Shown piece after piece: positions 1 through 13,400 of a DNA stretch of 64,000 bases. The stretch is from the NCBI RefSeq assembly GCF_000150275.1, contig NW_002060945.1:5136123-5200122 (forward strand), read 5' to 3'. The translations under genes were made by a program, and so were the position numbers. The DNA comes from Trichoplax adhaerens. Its lineage: Eukaryota; Placozoa; Uniplacotomia; Trichoplacea; Trichoplacidae. The notes beneath the pieces were generated by a model, which saw only the letters and a program-made list of their open reading frames with translations, searched no databases and had not been told where the DNA came from. Within the stretch, counting starts at the first letter, position 1. Each line of letters begins with the position of its first letter.

Positions 1-1298
1 TTTATTCTATGGACTTGATTCAGCATTCGTACTTATTTAGGAAGCGTATATATCTTAAGATAATCTAGCAGTAAATTTTTCTTCTAATGTACAGTATTGC
101 TTTTTGCAGATTATGTTTCCGTTTATTTGAATAGAAATTTTGCTAGTAAATAGTAATAGAGCAAGATTACATTCTAGTTAAATTACGTTATAGTAATATA
201 ACAGATTTTTTTTAATGTTTCGTATTGAGGAATTGAGCTCTTCTATTGATGATCGCCTTCGCTAATCAAAATTACTTCCAAGATACCTTAACTCTATAAA
301 AGATCTGATTACACAAAATAGTTCTGATTTTATAATTTATTTTTCTACAATAAAGATAATCTGATATTAATAAAACTTCACATAAGTGTATATGCAGCCT
401 AATAACATCCGCTACAGATCTTGCATTATTACAAGTCACATAATATTTTAAATCAATAACACATGTTACATGGTTTTTGCACTAGGATATACGATATTTA
501 TACTCGTATCCGGATGTTTAAAGGCATACGAGTGCAGTAAATATTAATCAACACGACTACTTATCAAGACAAAGCTGAAAGGATCCATTTACAGAATTGA
601 AAGCGATATTAATTTTCCAAAATTCAATGATGTAAAAACTTTTACAATAGCATTAGACTATCATCGTGCAAATTTCGAAGCTGAAACAACGTTTGAGTGT
701 AATACAGTAATATATATGTATTATAGAAAGGCTACAAAGTGAATGTATATAGGATTATATGTTTGCATAGATAGATTAGTTAACATATTGGCCATAGAAT
801 AGATCTATACAATTGAACATTTATAAGTTACAAAATACTGGCTTTTAGCATATTAACTGTCAGATTTAATTTGTTGGATTAATTGTCAATAAGATGAAGT
901 TCATTATTAATTACGTATGCTGCTACTTTTATATTTACATATACAGTAGGGTGTCTGCTGTATAGAGAGAGAATATGAAATTCAAGTGACTATCGGAAAG
1001 TACATTAAAATTTCTAGTAAGCATCATTACATCTAATATAATTATAATTGATCATATCAATACCATAGCAGGATAGTTTTCCTTTTAAATATTCAACTAG
1101 GAATATATACTTATATAATATAAATCATATTCGTATAAAGTTTAAAGATTAAATTTGTTCGATAACTCGAGCCGATTATAAATAACATAAAAGCGGAAAG
1201 GTTTACGGTATCAATGAATTTAAATCTCTTTAGGATATAAATTGATCATTTAATCAACAACGGTACTTAAACTAACTTCAGATTTGATCAAACCCAAT
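1..1298. other. 3' flank of the NAV-like gene, no gene seen
   Basis: AT-rich sequence downstream of the NAV stop codon. I see no exon that continues any recognised family on either strand, no RNA gene and no convincing poly(A) signal close to the stop. The NAV 3' UTR is expected to start here. Confidence 0.5.
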
Positions 1299-4200
1299 TT
1301 AAATATTCGACTCAAGTGGCAGTTCATCACTAGAGGCATATGGGCTATTAATTTCCATAACCCTTTTCAATAGAGCCATCTACAGAGTAATGTAAATGAA
1401 TTAAAGTTTATATCTTATGTAGATTACTGTACACTCGGTTAATATCGCACATGGCCATAATAAATTTGATTTTAAATTTGTTATTAATAATACTCATTTA
1501 TAACGCACTAGATCCTGTTCTGAATTATTCGTGTTAGATTTTTCGGTATCTAAATAGAGATATACGTATATGGCGTTATTTTAGAGGTAGAACATACTGC
1601 AGTCATTAAAAACTGGTTAATATAAAATGAGTGTTGCAACAATTGACAATAATTTCAGTATATATAGAATTACTAAGTGATAACTAAATGACGCATTACC
1701 GCTAACATTTTTGATTGGAATTGGCTCACGTTGGATATCGTGAGGAGTAATATCTCTCAGATTGGCTTTAGCTTGATTAATATTATTTTGCCATGGATAA
1801 TTACCAGTATTCAATATAGTTTGTAATGGAGATTTCCAATCTGCTAGACTTGCTTCGGGTGCATTCTAAATTAATATTCCGGGAGTAAAAGCATATTATT
1901 TAGCAAAAAGCAAAAGTTACTTCATTTACTGGTAATACTTCTAAGCCAAAAAATTGAAAGGTGCAACTTTATCATGATTTTGAAATTAAGCTATGAAAAT
2001 ATAATTTAAGATCTTAAGCAACTTAAGCTAACTTCCAATTTCCAGCGAACAAGTTCCATTACATATGGAGCAATGGAATAATTCCATAAATCAGTAAACC
2101 ATATTTCTGACTTTTGATAGTCAGAAGGACAAGACATGAATAACTTTGGACCTAATCGTTGTAACATGAGTTAGTATTCAGTAATACCGAACTTTCATGA
2201 GAGTTAGAAATGATTTCAGTCTTTATTAGTGTTACAGTGTTTAATACTGTATTACAGTAGAAATATCTATGTTAGGATAATTCTGTTAGACTATCCTTAT
2301 TTAGTTAACTTCTAATTTGGATATACTGTATTTTAATATAGCACTGACTTTTTATGACAGTGACACTTATACACATACTGAAATTAATAGTTATAATAGG
2401 GAATGCAAATCATCTGCTTACAGTTCGAATCATTGTGATTGTAATTTACTTATGGTAGACTGTAAATTATCATGGAAATGTTCCGTGATAGGACATATCG
2501 TAATCTGACTAGACTGTATTAGTCATTATATGTCTATGTTCGTAAATACTGTTGTCTGCATTAAGGGAGCAGTAGCTATAATTAATATCTAATTCAGTAA
2601 ATGATTCTAATGTTAATTGTATTAACTATGACTCATGAACTATTGAGGAATAGTATATAAATACAGTATATCGTGAAATAAAGAAGAATTGTCCAACTTA
2701 ATGTTTAACGTAAAATACGAGGCGTTTAAGTCTTTGTGTAGTCTGCTAGTAGAGCAAAAGTGTTTGTGATAGTGCAGATATCGTTCCTTGATACGTGGTT
2801 CAAGGAATTGACTTATTGATCGTATATTACGTTATCTTGTTGCAAAGCTGTTTTATGGCAATTAGGTAAATACCAGAGTTATTGCATAATTTGCTTTACA
2901 TATAGTACCTAGCATTAACTGGGAGGAACCAAATTTAAGTATAGATTCATTAATTATTGACCACATCTTTGGCAATTTATCAAATACTTTACAGACAGAT
3001 GGTATAGCGTCATTCCTACGATTATAAAATTATGCAATAGTAAGCTTAGTACATTGATAGCCTGGTAGAGCTTCAAAATATTACAAAACAATGAGATTTT
3101 AATTAATTTTAGTCATTACAGACAGATTTATAAACATTACTTAATTACCTCGGTTTTGGGTTAAATTCTGCTGATCTAATAGCATAATATTTTTCTAATA
3201 GCGTTGAAATTGGTGGCTTATCGTTTGATAGTAATATCCATCTGATTGAAATTTACCGAAAATAAAACAGAATTTATGTATTTTTTTATTTTATGTGTAG
3301 AAAAATGCCAGAGCGATTGTGTTTACTTTTGGAAGGATCGATAAGATTTAATGTAATCATATTATAGAGCTAACCGGAAGTTTTGGTGAATTTTCAGATA
3401 GGAACTTTTGTTATGATTAATTGTGCCAATAATAAAGGGACTATACATACGTTGAACGTGACAAAGAAATTATATACTGTTTAGTGAAAATATTACAATA
3501 GTTTTAAACTAACCATTTTGAGCATACCTTGTTACCATGTATTTACAATCTACGTATATAAATATTGGATATCTATATGTTGCGAGTATTTATATATATA
3601 CATATATTAAGCGATCATCTTACCACTGAGGTTGGGAAAAGATTCCACTACTAATGACGCTGTCCAATGAATTAAGATGATGAAGTTCGTCTAAAATGAT
3701 TACCACCCGGGATCTATTATTAATAGCAACGAGTCAAATCAATTTATAATAACTAGCTCTATTTAATTAATGTACAATTAAATTTTTTAAAGCATTCATA
3801 ATATAATACGTAGACTAGTACCCGCTGCTCTGTTGCTGCTTCAAGTAACTGATTAAGTCCTACAATCAATTTCATAAAATCAGGTATCGCAATTTTCAAG
3901 AGTTGTATATAAAAATCATAGAACTTTAATCAGTGTCAAAAATAAAAATGATCTCTCTGATATCGACCATTGTTCATAAAATGAATCTATCCAGATCTCT
4001 ACTTCAAGGAGAAATAACTATAGGATACCATAAGTTTGATGAAAACAAATAGCGAATTTTTTAAGGTGTTACCTCACAGAAGAAAAGTTAGAGATGTTTA
4101 GTGACATAGCCATATTTAGGTTACGAAAAAGTACATACTTTTTAGTTGCCTTGTGGCATAATATGTGATCGTTATTAGCTTACAGTAAATTACAATTATG

Positions 4201-7200
4201 ACTTGAATGACTTTATAAATGAGAAAAAATAATAACTGTAATCTAACTGTCCTCTATTAGTCATCGGATACCTATGTCTTTAAATATTACCGTACTGATT
4301 GGGCGTTAAATAGATATAAATTCATTACCTGAATTTTGGGAAATACTGATACTAATCAAAACTGGCTACTATAGAAAGATACATAAGCCCGGCATCCTGT
4401 ATAATAGGCTAGCTCTTAATTTTAGTGCTCAACATCGAGTTAAAGGTATACAAATCACTAAGGATCTGTAGAATTAGAGAGGAGTACAGTACTACCTAGG
4501 GTTTCCTAGACAAGTTTTAACGCTCACACGTGGTTTAGGGAGAAGATTTGTAGATTTAGCTTTTCATTATCTTTGCATAGAACTGGTTTGTGACAGTAAA
4601 ATGAAAACAAATATACGAATATTTCTATGAATATCATTATCACCCATTCGTATGGAGTAAAGAAAGAGTCAGTATACAAAGTACACAAAATAGAAATTAT
4701 GATATTATAGACAACAGACGTTTACCAAATTGATACCATATTACCTCAGCGTTATTGGTAACTTTGAAGATACCTATTCCTTTTTCAACTGATTTGTCAC
4801 ATCTTTAGTATATAACAAGATAATATCGGTTTTAGTCATATTAATATAAGTATTATCAAGTATATTTTACAATGAAAAGATGATAAAATAAGAGCAAAGA
4901 TGAATATATTAAGATAAATTGTTTTAAGAAGTATCACTCTGTTGAAGACAATTGACTAGAAAGTGTAACAATCGAATCCGAACAATTCAATTAATTTAAA
5001 CATTTACAATGTAAAGATTAAAAATTTTGAATATTGAATTTATCCGAACTAGAGTGATACTCAAATCAGTAAAAGATAACGTAAGAATGCAACAATTTTA
5101 ATCAGGGGCCGGATAGAATTATTGTATTACACCTAAGCATATCCTCTAGACTGTAGCAAAATAACATTTATTTTTTTATAATCGTATAAATAGCTAATGT
5201 AACCACTTATTGAAAGCGTATTCTTAATGATCTTAAAGGTGATACTGTATGTACAAAGAAACAAAATAAAATGATAAGACAGTAAGTGTTCATTTTACTG
5301 CCTTCGTACCTTTGGACTAAATATTCTGCTAGCTTAAAAGCAAGAAACGTTTTTATACTCCCAGAAGCGCCATCAATTATGACAAAGCGATTATCTAATA
5401 GCAATGCTAAATATCGCTAAAGACAAAATAAGTAAATTAAATCAGATCATTCATATTTCATGTTATCCTAAATGTGCATTTGTGATTTTTTGTTCGTGTC
5501 TGTAACTATTTTATCGCTTAGGGCAAATGTGGAAATAAAATTTATTGCATTAGTAAAGATAAATAAGTAAATTGCCTTTACTTAAACTATATACGTCTAG
5601 TTAATGATATTATCATAAGTCGATACCGAATTTTCTTTAACACATTTATTATGGCTAAGATAGAGCAATTTCGTTAAGGAATTCTATTAGTTAAAAGACC
5701 TACAGCAGCTGAAATTAACCTAACATAACGATCAATATTTTCTCTATTGTACCTGAATATAAAATTTTGGTATTAGTGTTTGATATACTATAGAGTCTGT
5801 AAAACCAAGTTGAACACTTTTTAGATAGATTAAAATCAGCATCGGCATATCGCGGTCTTTCTTTTTCGAACAATGGAAAGGTTTTATTGATTTATTCTCT
5901 TCATCTCCTATTAAATTAATCAGTTTTTCTGTATTATTATAATAGGATTAAGAAGTCACTTTACTTATTAATCACTCACTAACAGTATACACTATTCTAT
6001 TGTAATTTTGTATTTCAGATAAGCTACAATAGGGCTACAATAGAGCGCGATTGCAGAACAGCAATAGCTACATACTATTTGTTAAGTTGATCATGAACAT
6101 AGGAAGTAATGGCATTAATTTTTACTTGTTCATTTACAAGAACTTACATATCTTACCTATGTAACGCTTTACAGTATTTATTTCGTAGCATTCGATGCTA
6201 GATGCTGAAAGACCGAGCTCTCCCTCGGGATCAATTAGGCTGCAATGTCTCTATGAATTCAATATCAACCAAGATGCGTATCGTAAATATGTTTATCAAA
6301 AGATCTTTCTATGATCATTCCGAACATGATTCATAAATTCATCGCTTAAAATAAGTAGTGCTCTCATATATCGTAGAAGAGCGACATGAAATATATTTTC
6401 AAATTCTGATTTACATATGAGTGTCTTATTTTTGATCTATGTTACTCTGACACATTTCGATCAATTTCTCATAATTTTATGAAATGTAATCTAGTAAGAG
6501 ATAGATATTGTATTAATACTATTCAGAACTTGCAAGTTGTACTGATATTTTAACTTGATCCTCTCTTATAATTAAGTATTTATAAATACGTATATTGATC
6601 TAGATCTCGAACGGATAATTTCTACCTGGGAAGTTAGGGATATTACTACACCTATAGTAAATAAGACATCGTATTGCTAGGACAGACTACGTCTTAAAGT
6701 TCAATTTTTCGTGGTAATTATGTTACATGTTAGGAATGAGCAAAAAATTACAGTGTATCGGAATTGAAATATCCCTGTAACTTTCTAAATGAAGTATTTA
6801 CTCGTATACCAACTTCGGTACACAAAGTCATAATTATTAATCTAAATAGCACTTAATTAAATATTTTCTTCGGTATTTCAGTATTGTAAACGAATTTTCA
6901 TAAAGTAAAGATATACTTTTAGAAATAAAGCAATGCATACTTTGAATAAAATAGTCAATTTCTCATCGACATTCCTCCATAGAGTATTGGATGTTATTTG
7001 CAGGTATCCAATGGTGATATCATTCCTATTTTTATGTGGCAGCTGCAATATTTTAAAATTACTTAAAAATCCCATATTGCATTATAAAGATTCATAATAT
7101 CACACAGGAATTGGAAATATCATAACATCAAAATACCATGGATTAAAAATCGATTTCATAGCGCAAAACAGTTGCTAGTGAATTTTAACACTACCTTTAT

Positions 7201-7496
7201 AAGTAGCCGTATCAATGCTGGTGAACTTCCAACATATATCTTGACCACTAATTGATTTAACTTTACATTGGCGTTTAATTTGTTATCTATATGATCAAGA
7301 TATCAAGTATTAACATCTTACTTGTATCAGTTTAAGTTTCCATTACTTTGAATCTACTTTACATACTTTGTCCTACGCCAATATCATCTCTGAACGAGAT
7401 AGATTCATCTGAGCCTGCTTCAGGCGTCTTTAACGAGTAAAGATTAGCTTGAAAGTTAAGCTTTTCGTTTTCCAGACGTAGTTGTAGAATTTGAGT
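1299..7496 (-). other. NAV C-terminal AAA-type module exons
   Basis: Exons: 7367-7496, 7195-7247, 6941-7042, 6157-6250, 5753-5907, 5310-5416, 4745-4802, 3822-3859, 3624-3713, 3375-3440, 3149-3241, 2909-3015, 2033-2151, 1707-1865 and 1299-1379. The P-loop region (5310-5416) reads DGASGSIKT, Walker B (3624-3713) reads VVIILDELHHL, followed by CPFIIGTINHNKSS (3375-3440), NFRWILLSN and PKLFMSCPSD then EIWFTDLWNYSIAPYVMELV (2033-2151). These track the vertebrate NAV C-terminus motif by motif. The Walker A lacks the glycine before Lys, so nucleotide binding is uncertain. Confidence 0.87.
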
Positions 7497-10400
7497 CTAT
7501 GTTAATTAAATAAATTTAAACATCGGCTTGTCTAATTACTCTTATAAACTAAAAGTGCAATCGGTTATTTATCCATACTATACTACATCATACAAAATTT
7601 CTTTCAATATATCACATACTAATTTATTTAATAATGCCTTACTTGCAAGTCCTTCACTATTTTAGTTAACTGAAGTGATTGATAATTTGAAGTAACAGCT
7701 TCTCTTTGTAAGCGATTGAGCCGTTCCTATAAATTATTATAATAAAGTTTCATTATTCTTGTAAAACGTTGTAATACAAATACAATAACGCAAGAACATC
7801 ATTGTTATACAAATTTAAATTTATTAAGAGTAAATTCGAGCTAGATCACTTACTCGTAGGAATTATTGAGTTATTTCAGATACATACGCAAAAATGCACT
7901 ACCAAAACTACAAAACCCTAGTTATTCTAGGGCAGTGATTGTTATGTCTGATGAATAAGACATCATCCTCAAAAATTTGAAATCGAGATATTATACCTTA
8001 TGACACTAAAGCAGCTACCGAAGATTTTTTTAGTATGATTTACTATAATTTTAAGTTACTGTCCTATCATTATTCAAAGAGCTTATGAGATAGACTATAT
8101 AACGAAGCGATAACAAACAATCTACGAAGTAAAGCAAATACAGTAGGTTATTACTTTAGAAAGAAGAAATAGACAAGTGTACATTACTCAATAACATATG
8201 ATTAATCCTTAGTGATATTATTATTATTGCAACGAGAATATTGTTATGACCTTAATTCAAGTTACAGCGTATACATTAATGGACACTTACGTCTTTAGTT
8301 TTGATGACAGTTCGTAATTCATCGATTAATTCCAAGTCTGTTACTTTCGATGTTGAAGAATCACTACAAATGATTTTAGGATTGATTTGATTTCTCTATA
8401 TTTATCTTCTTAAGATGATTTATTTTAATTTCGGAGCTCTATAATAAATTACATTAATTATTTTACATAGACCTACAGAATGTCTTCTTTATCCGTTGAC
8501 CCCTGGTTCGTTATACTTTTAGTTATTATACTAGGTGGAGTATCCATTCTTGTAGATTTAGATCGCCCAACCGTAGCCGTTCTTGGCGAATTTGGATCCG
8601 TATCAGCTCTTACATCTATATCTGCATTAAATATATCATCTTTACGACCTGAAGATTTCTTTCTAGACGCAAACGATGATCTAAAACCCTGTAAGATGAA
8701 TTTTCAAGATCAAAACCAAGAAAATTATATCAGTTGCTTAAAAGTATAAAAGTTGGATCGGATTTGTTGCATATATTTGATCAAGATACACCTATTATGC
8801 TTTTAAGATATATTTTGTTCGTGCACACAACAGCCAAAAATACTGAGTACTTACGATCCAGGATTTCTTCTTTTTCTTATTCTTGGCAGATTCGTCATCA
8901 GTAGTCACATCTGTTAGCTGGCCAGCATCGATTGAACCAGTATCACTTCGATCAAGTTGAACTAATAATGAAAGGCATGATATTAAATTCTCACCCGTCA
9001 AACTTTAATGCTTTATTCAGTGCTTAAATATTCAAATTTACAGTATTAATCATCCTAGTGCTATATTCTCAAATAGAAAGAGATATTGCAGCTATTGTGA
9101 TTTAATCTAAGAATAGTCCATATGTTATCTCAAGTGCTGTATACTAATGATGTATACGCGTATATGCGTATCTACAGATAACATCTAGGAATTGTTGCCG
9201 CGTAATACCACATCTCATGTATTACAATTACTAAAACATATTCTTGGTATAAATACTATACGGTTAGACAAGTTAAAAAAATTAGTTCTCTGTATCCTAA
9301 GATAAGCAAATATCTATTCTCTTAAGTCTTCATCTGGAAGGAATTCTATAAAAGTCACATTCAACTATTCTCTCTTAGTAAAATAGTCTAATATTACAAT
9401 CTACGCTCGTGTGTTGTGTCATTAAATTATTAAGTGAGAACATTACAGTCATCCAATATACTTGTAGATCCTGAGTCTGTGTTACTGCCAGCACTACCGG
9501 TATTCCTTTTACCAAGTCGCGATAGCAAATTTTTACTGGAAATATTAATTTCATGCTGACTTTGATAAGCTCTTAAACCGGCTTGTAGCTCAATAATTTT
9601 AATATCCTAAAATGGAGTAACACAAACAGAGAAGTTAGAGGATTAAGAATGGATTTATCATTTACTATTAAGTAAGTAAATTAGTAGTTAAACTGCATTC
9701 CGTAGTTACACATAAGTTTTCCTCAAAATAGCATAATATCTATAAATGTTGAGGAAAGATATTAGAGGCTATTAAGATTCTACGCTAGAACTTTTAAATT
9801 AAAGTTTTGATATACATCTCCAAGTTTTAAGAGGTGAGTTTGTAATTTAACGTAACATTGATTTTCAATTGCAAGTCACCTTCTGTAAAAGTTCTTGACG
9901 TTGTCATGTCAAGAATTAGTAAGATAACTGCTTCGTGAGATATTGCTGAACAGTATACAGCACATGTATTGAGTTACGATTATTTTGATCCAGAAAATTA
10001 GAAATGTAGTATTCGAGTATACTGCTACGTTTACATTACAACGAAAATTATTCTTGCGAAGCGATTATAACTTTAAGAGAAGATTAATTGTTTCAAACTT
10101 CTTCCTACTCATCAACATTATTTCAAAATAAGTATCGATTCCATTGCAAATGAACCTTTTCGTATAATTTTTCTCGCAATTCTTTTATATCGTGACTTAG
10201 TTTCGTAATATTGTCTTGGAAGGCATGAAAAACATAAACCTAATAATTCAACAAGTTGATAGTTTAATATTATGTATTGTCACAATTTAAACTCTACGAC
10301 AAGGAAACGTACAGTAAAAGTCTATGAGTAAGTACTGACTTAAACGCTCTTTTACTAAACGTTAAACACACATCAGCAAAGTAGCGTAAAGATAGAACTT

Positions 10401-13400
10401 TTATTCGCATAGACATATCAAGAACTTTTTACTACACTATCCAACTCAAATATTCCCGTTTATATAGGAACCGTCTAATTTATAAATAACAACAATATTA
10501 TTATTACACCTTACTAGGAGAGACATTTTAAACTAAGATATTCCTAACATAGTTTTTCTATCTGTAAATATTTTTAATCACTTACTCATACTTAATCTAA
10601 GCATTTATGTTGTTTAGTTCAACTATCATCAGCTAGAATTTGAATCATCTTACTACTATCTACACATAATAGCAATCAATATCAAGCATGTAGTAAACTA
10701 TCACGGATAATATCCACGTTAAGGCATTACTTATCTCTCCTAACACTACTAGTATGGATATTTTCCATGTTAACTACTACTGCACTATTAAACTATCCTA
10801 ACGGTAAGGTAACACCGTAACATGTATTCAGCTAGTCACAGAATTTTTATTGATTCTGATAAATCAACGTTATTGGATGCTTCATTACAGTAATTACGAG
10901 TAATAAATTTATCTATGATGTTTTAGTAGTATGTGTATCTAAGGTTTCTAGACAAACTTACATTATTATTCAATTTATGCTTCAATTCATAAATTGTTCT
11001 TTCTGAGTTTTTAAATTCCTCTAGGACTTCTTCTACCTGTTTTAAATCCGTCAATTGAAATACATATTACGCCAAAATTATTAATTAAAAATAAATTAAC
11101 CTGAGTATTATTAACGGTAATGTATATTTATAGTAGTTAAAGAACACTTTTTATCCAGAGTAAACTTACGTTAAGAAATGATTTTACTCCTGGTGTTGTA
11201 GCTCCTTGCATAGATATTTATAATTATATTAAATAAATTGAATAAGATAGAAAGCTCATAGTTCTCATAAGTAATTCAGTCACGTATGATAACGTGATGA
11301 AATAAAATAAAATTTAATTAAGTTCACATACTTTCTAAACTTTATCAGATCTACTCACCTTTTCGATTGTTAGGTTCTAGAGACCAATTAATACTTGTTT
11401 GTGAAACATGAGAAGCAGCTTTTTTATTACTTGTCACTACATATGGACTTAATATTGTCTTAACTGGAATACCCGATGATAGAATCGATTTGTAGTTGAT
11501 TGTATAACCGTGATTTTTTTTTCTATTACAGCGATTGTAGAGAGCACTATCACTAAGACTTTTATGTAAATGCGTTTTAAACGAGTCATTAAGGTCAGAT
11601 TTGGATTGAAATTTAGTAATTTGTAGCACTATTGGGCTATTAAGTGTACTATCACTAGCTGATCTTATTAGTCGACTACGGACTAAGTTTAAATTTCTTA
11701 AAAATTTATTCATTTCTGCATGTTTTTTATTAAATTTTTTCCGTGGATGACTATTGTCTTTTATTAATTTTTGAGGCCTCTTGCTGATTCCAGATTCGTT
11801 TTCTTGCTGTATCACTTTTTTTTTACCATTGTCCCCTTTTAATTTAATCCGCGGACTAACTTGGCTATCATTATTCGATGGGACTGCTACTGGTGATTTT
11901 TCCGGTTTAGATAACTTTTTGACTGGCAGCGAAGTCCGATCAATATAATTGCTTTTATCTTTTACTTGACGATCACCTGCATGATTTTGAGGATTATTTT
12001 TGCTGCTATGTCGTAATAGATCGATATAATCGCTAGTATTTGCCGATCCTATCTGTTGTTTGGATTGATTAGCGGTTTCCCGTTTTTCTGTAATCAATTT
12101 TCTTGAATTTGCTCTTTTCTTAGTATCATCGTAATACGCAGGTCCGCTATCGGAAACATAGCCACCCGAATTAGGAGAAATGACATTATTTGAGGTCATT
12201 TTGTTAGTGCTGTGCGACTTATGCAATTTTTCAGATCCTATTTAAGTAAAATAGTTGCGAATAGATCGATTTACTATTAAATTTATTATAGATATTTAGT
12301 GGTAAATAACACCACGTATTACTTTTATTTATTCTACGTATTAATATACCCATAACAAGATGGATTATACCTTGCTATTCATTTTAACAGTGATAATAAT
12401 CCCAACTATAAGCTTTACAGTGTGTTAAATACTTAAAATACTTTGAATCACTTACGCTTCAAAAGTAGCCAAACGATTGAATGTTATCAGATTTAAAATT
12501 ACCTTGTTGATGAATATGTTCTTCGTACGAAGGTTTTTTAGCACCTGCTGTAGCATGATTGAGCATTTCATCGTCACGAGATACAGCAATATAATGACTA
12601 GGATGTTCTTTTAATTTTAGTGACGGTCTATGTTGCCTAAGGAAGTTATTTTCTTCTTGTTTAGTAGGCAAATGCTGAAGATAATCATTTTTATTACTAA
12701 TATGATGATCAATGGCAAATTTTCGGCGACGCATGTGAGCTGCAATATCGGAATCTGAATTGTAGTCCATAGATTGGTTGTTATCAGAATATCGAGGTGG
12801 TACAACAGGTTTAGATTTCATATCAGGAAGTTGTAGCCGAAGACGATTGAAATCACTTTCAGTATTTTGTTGTTCAAGTTGATAATGTCCTTCTATACTA
12901 CCACTACTTTTTCTGCTCTGACCACTTGTAGTTCTTGATAGTTTCTCTGTTAATAAAAATAATTTAAATTTATTTTATGATAAGGTATAATGTAATAATA
13001 CATCTATAGAATAAGAATATTTGTTTTTAGTAAGTTTTACATATCCTTTCTTTACTTGACATATAACTATAATACTTCAGCATTATGGATGGCACTGTAT
13101 TTAGCCATACAAACAATCGTTAAAGCCAATTTGTCGAAGTGATTATATTAAAGATCACAAAACATTTTATAATATATTTGTATGGATAAAGAAGGATATA
13201 CCACTTTTATATAGGAATTAAGAGCTAAGAACGAACTTACTGTAGTGATCTGATGAAAAGAAATTTGGGTTAACACCTATATCGGCTATACGTTGATATC
13301 GTTGCAACGACATAGTTCCATCGATAATTCCCATATTGTTGTTGTAATGATCATACACACTTTTATCTAGATTGAAATATGTGTATTAATTTTAATTACT

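Noticed and set aside
3375-3713. Apparent frameshift between NAV exons 3624-3713 and 3375-3440
   Set aside because: A miscount of a T run on my first pass; the exon begins T|CCC TTT ATT ATT, giving CPFIIGT in phase.
8480-8749. 89-codon plus-strand open frame
   Set aside because: It is the antisense of NAV exon 8477-8688, which has good splice sites and the GFRSSF motif on the minus strand.
12459-12502. In-frame TGA just before a GTAAGT donor in the NAV linker exon
   Set aside because: The exon ends earlier at CAACAAG|GTAATT (12503), whose phase matches the next exon, so the stop is intronic.
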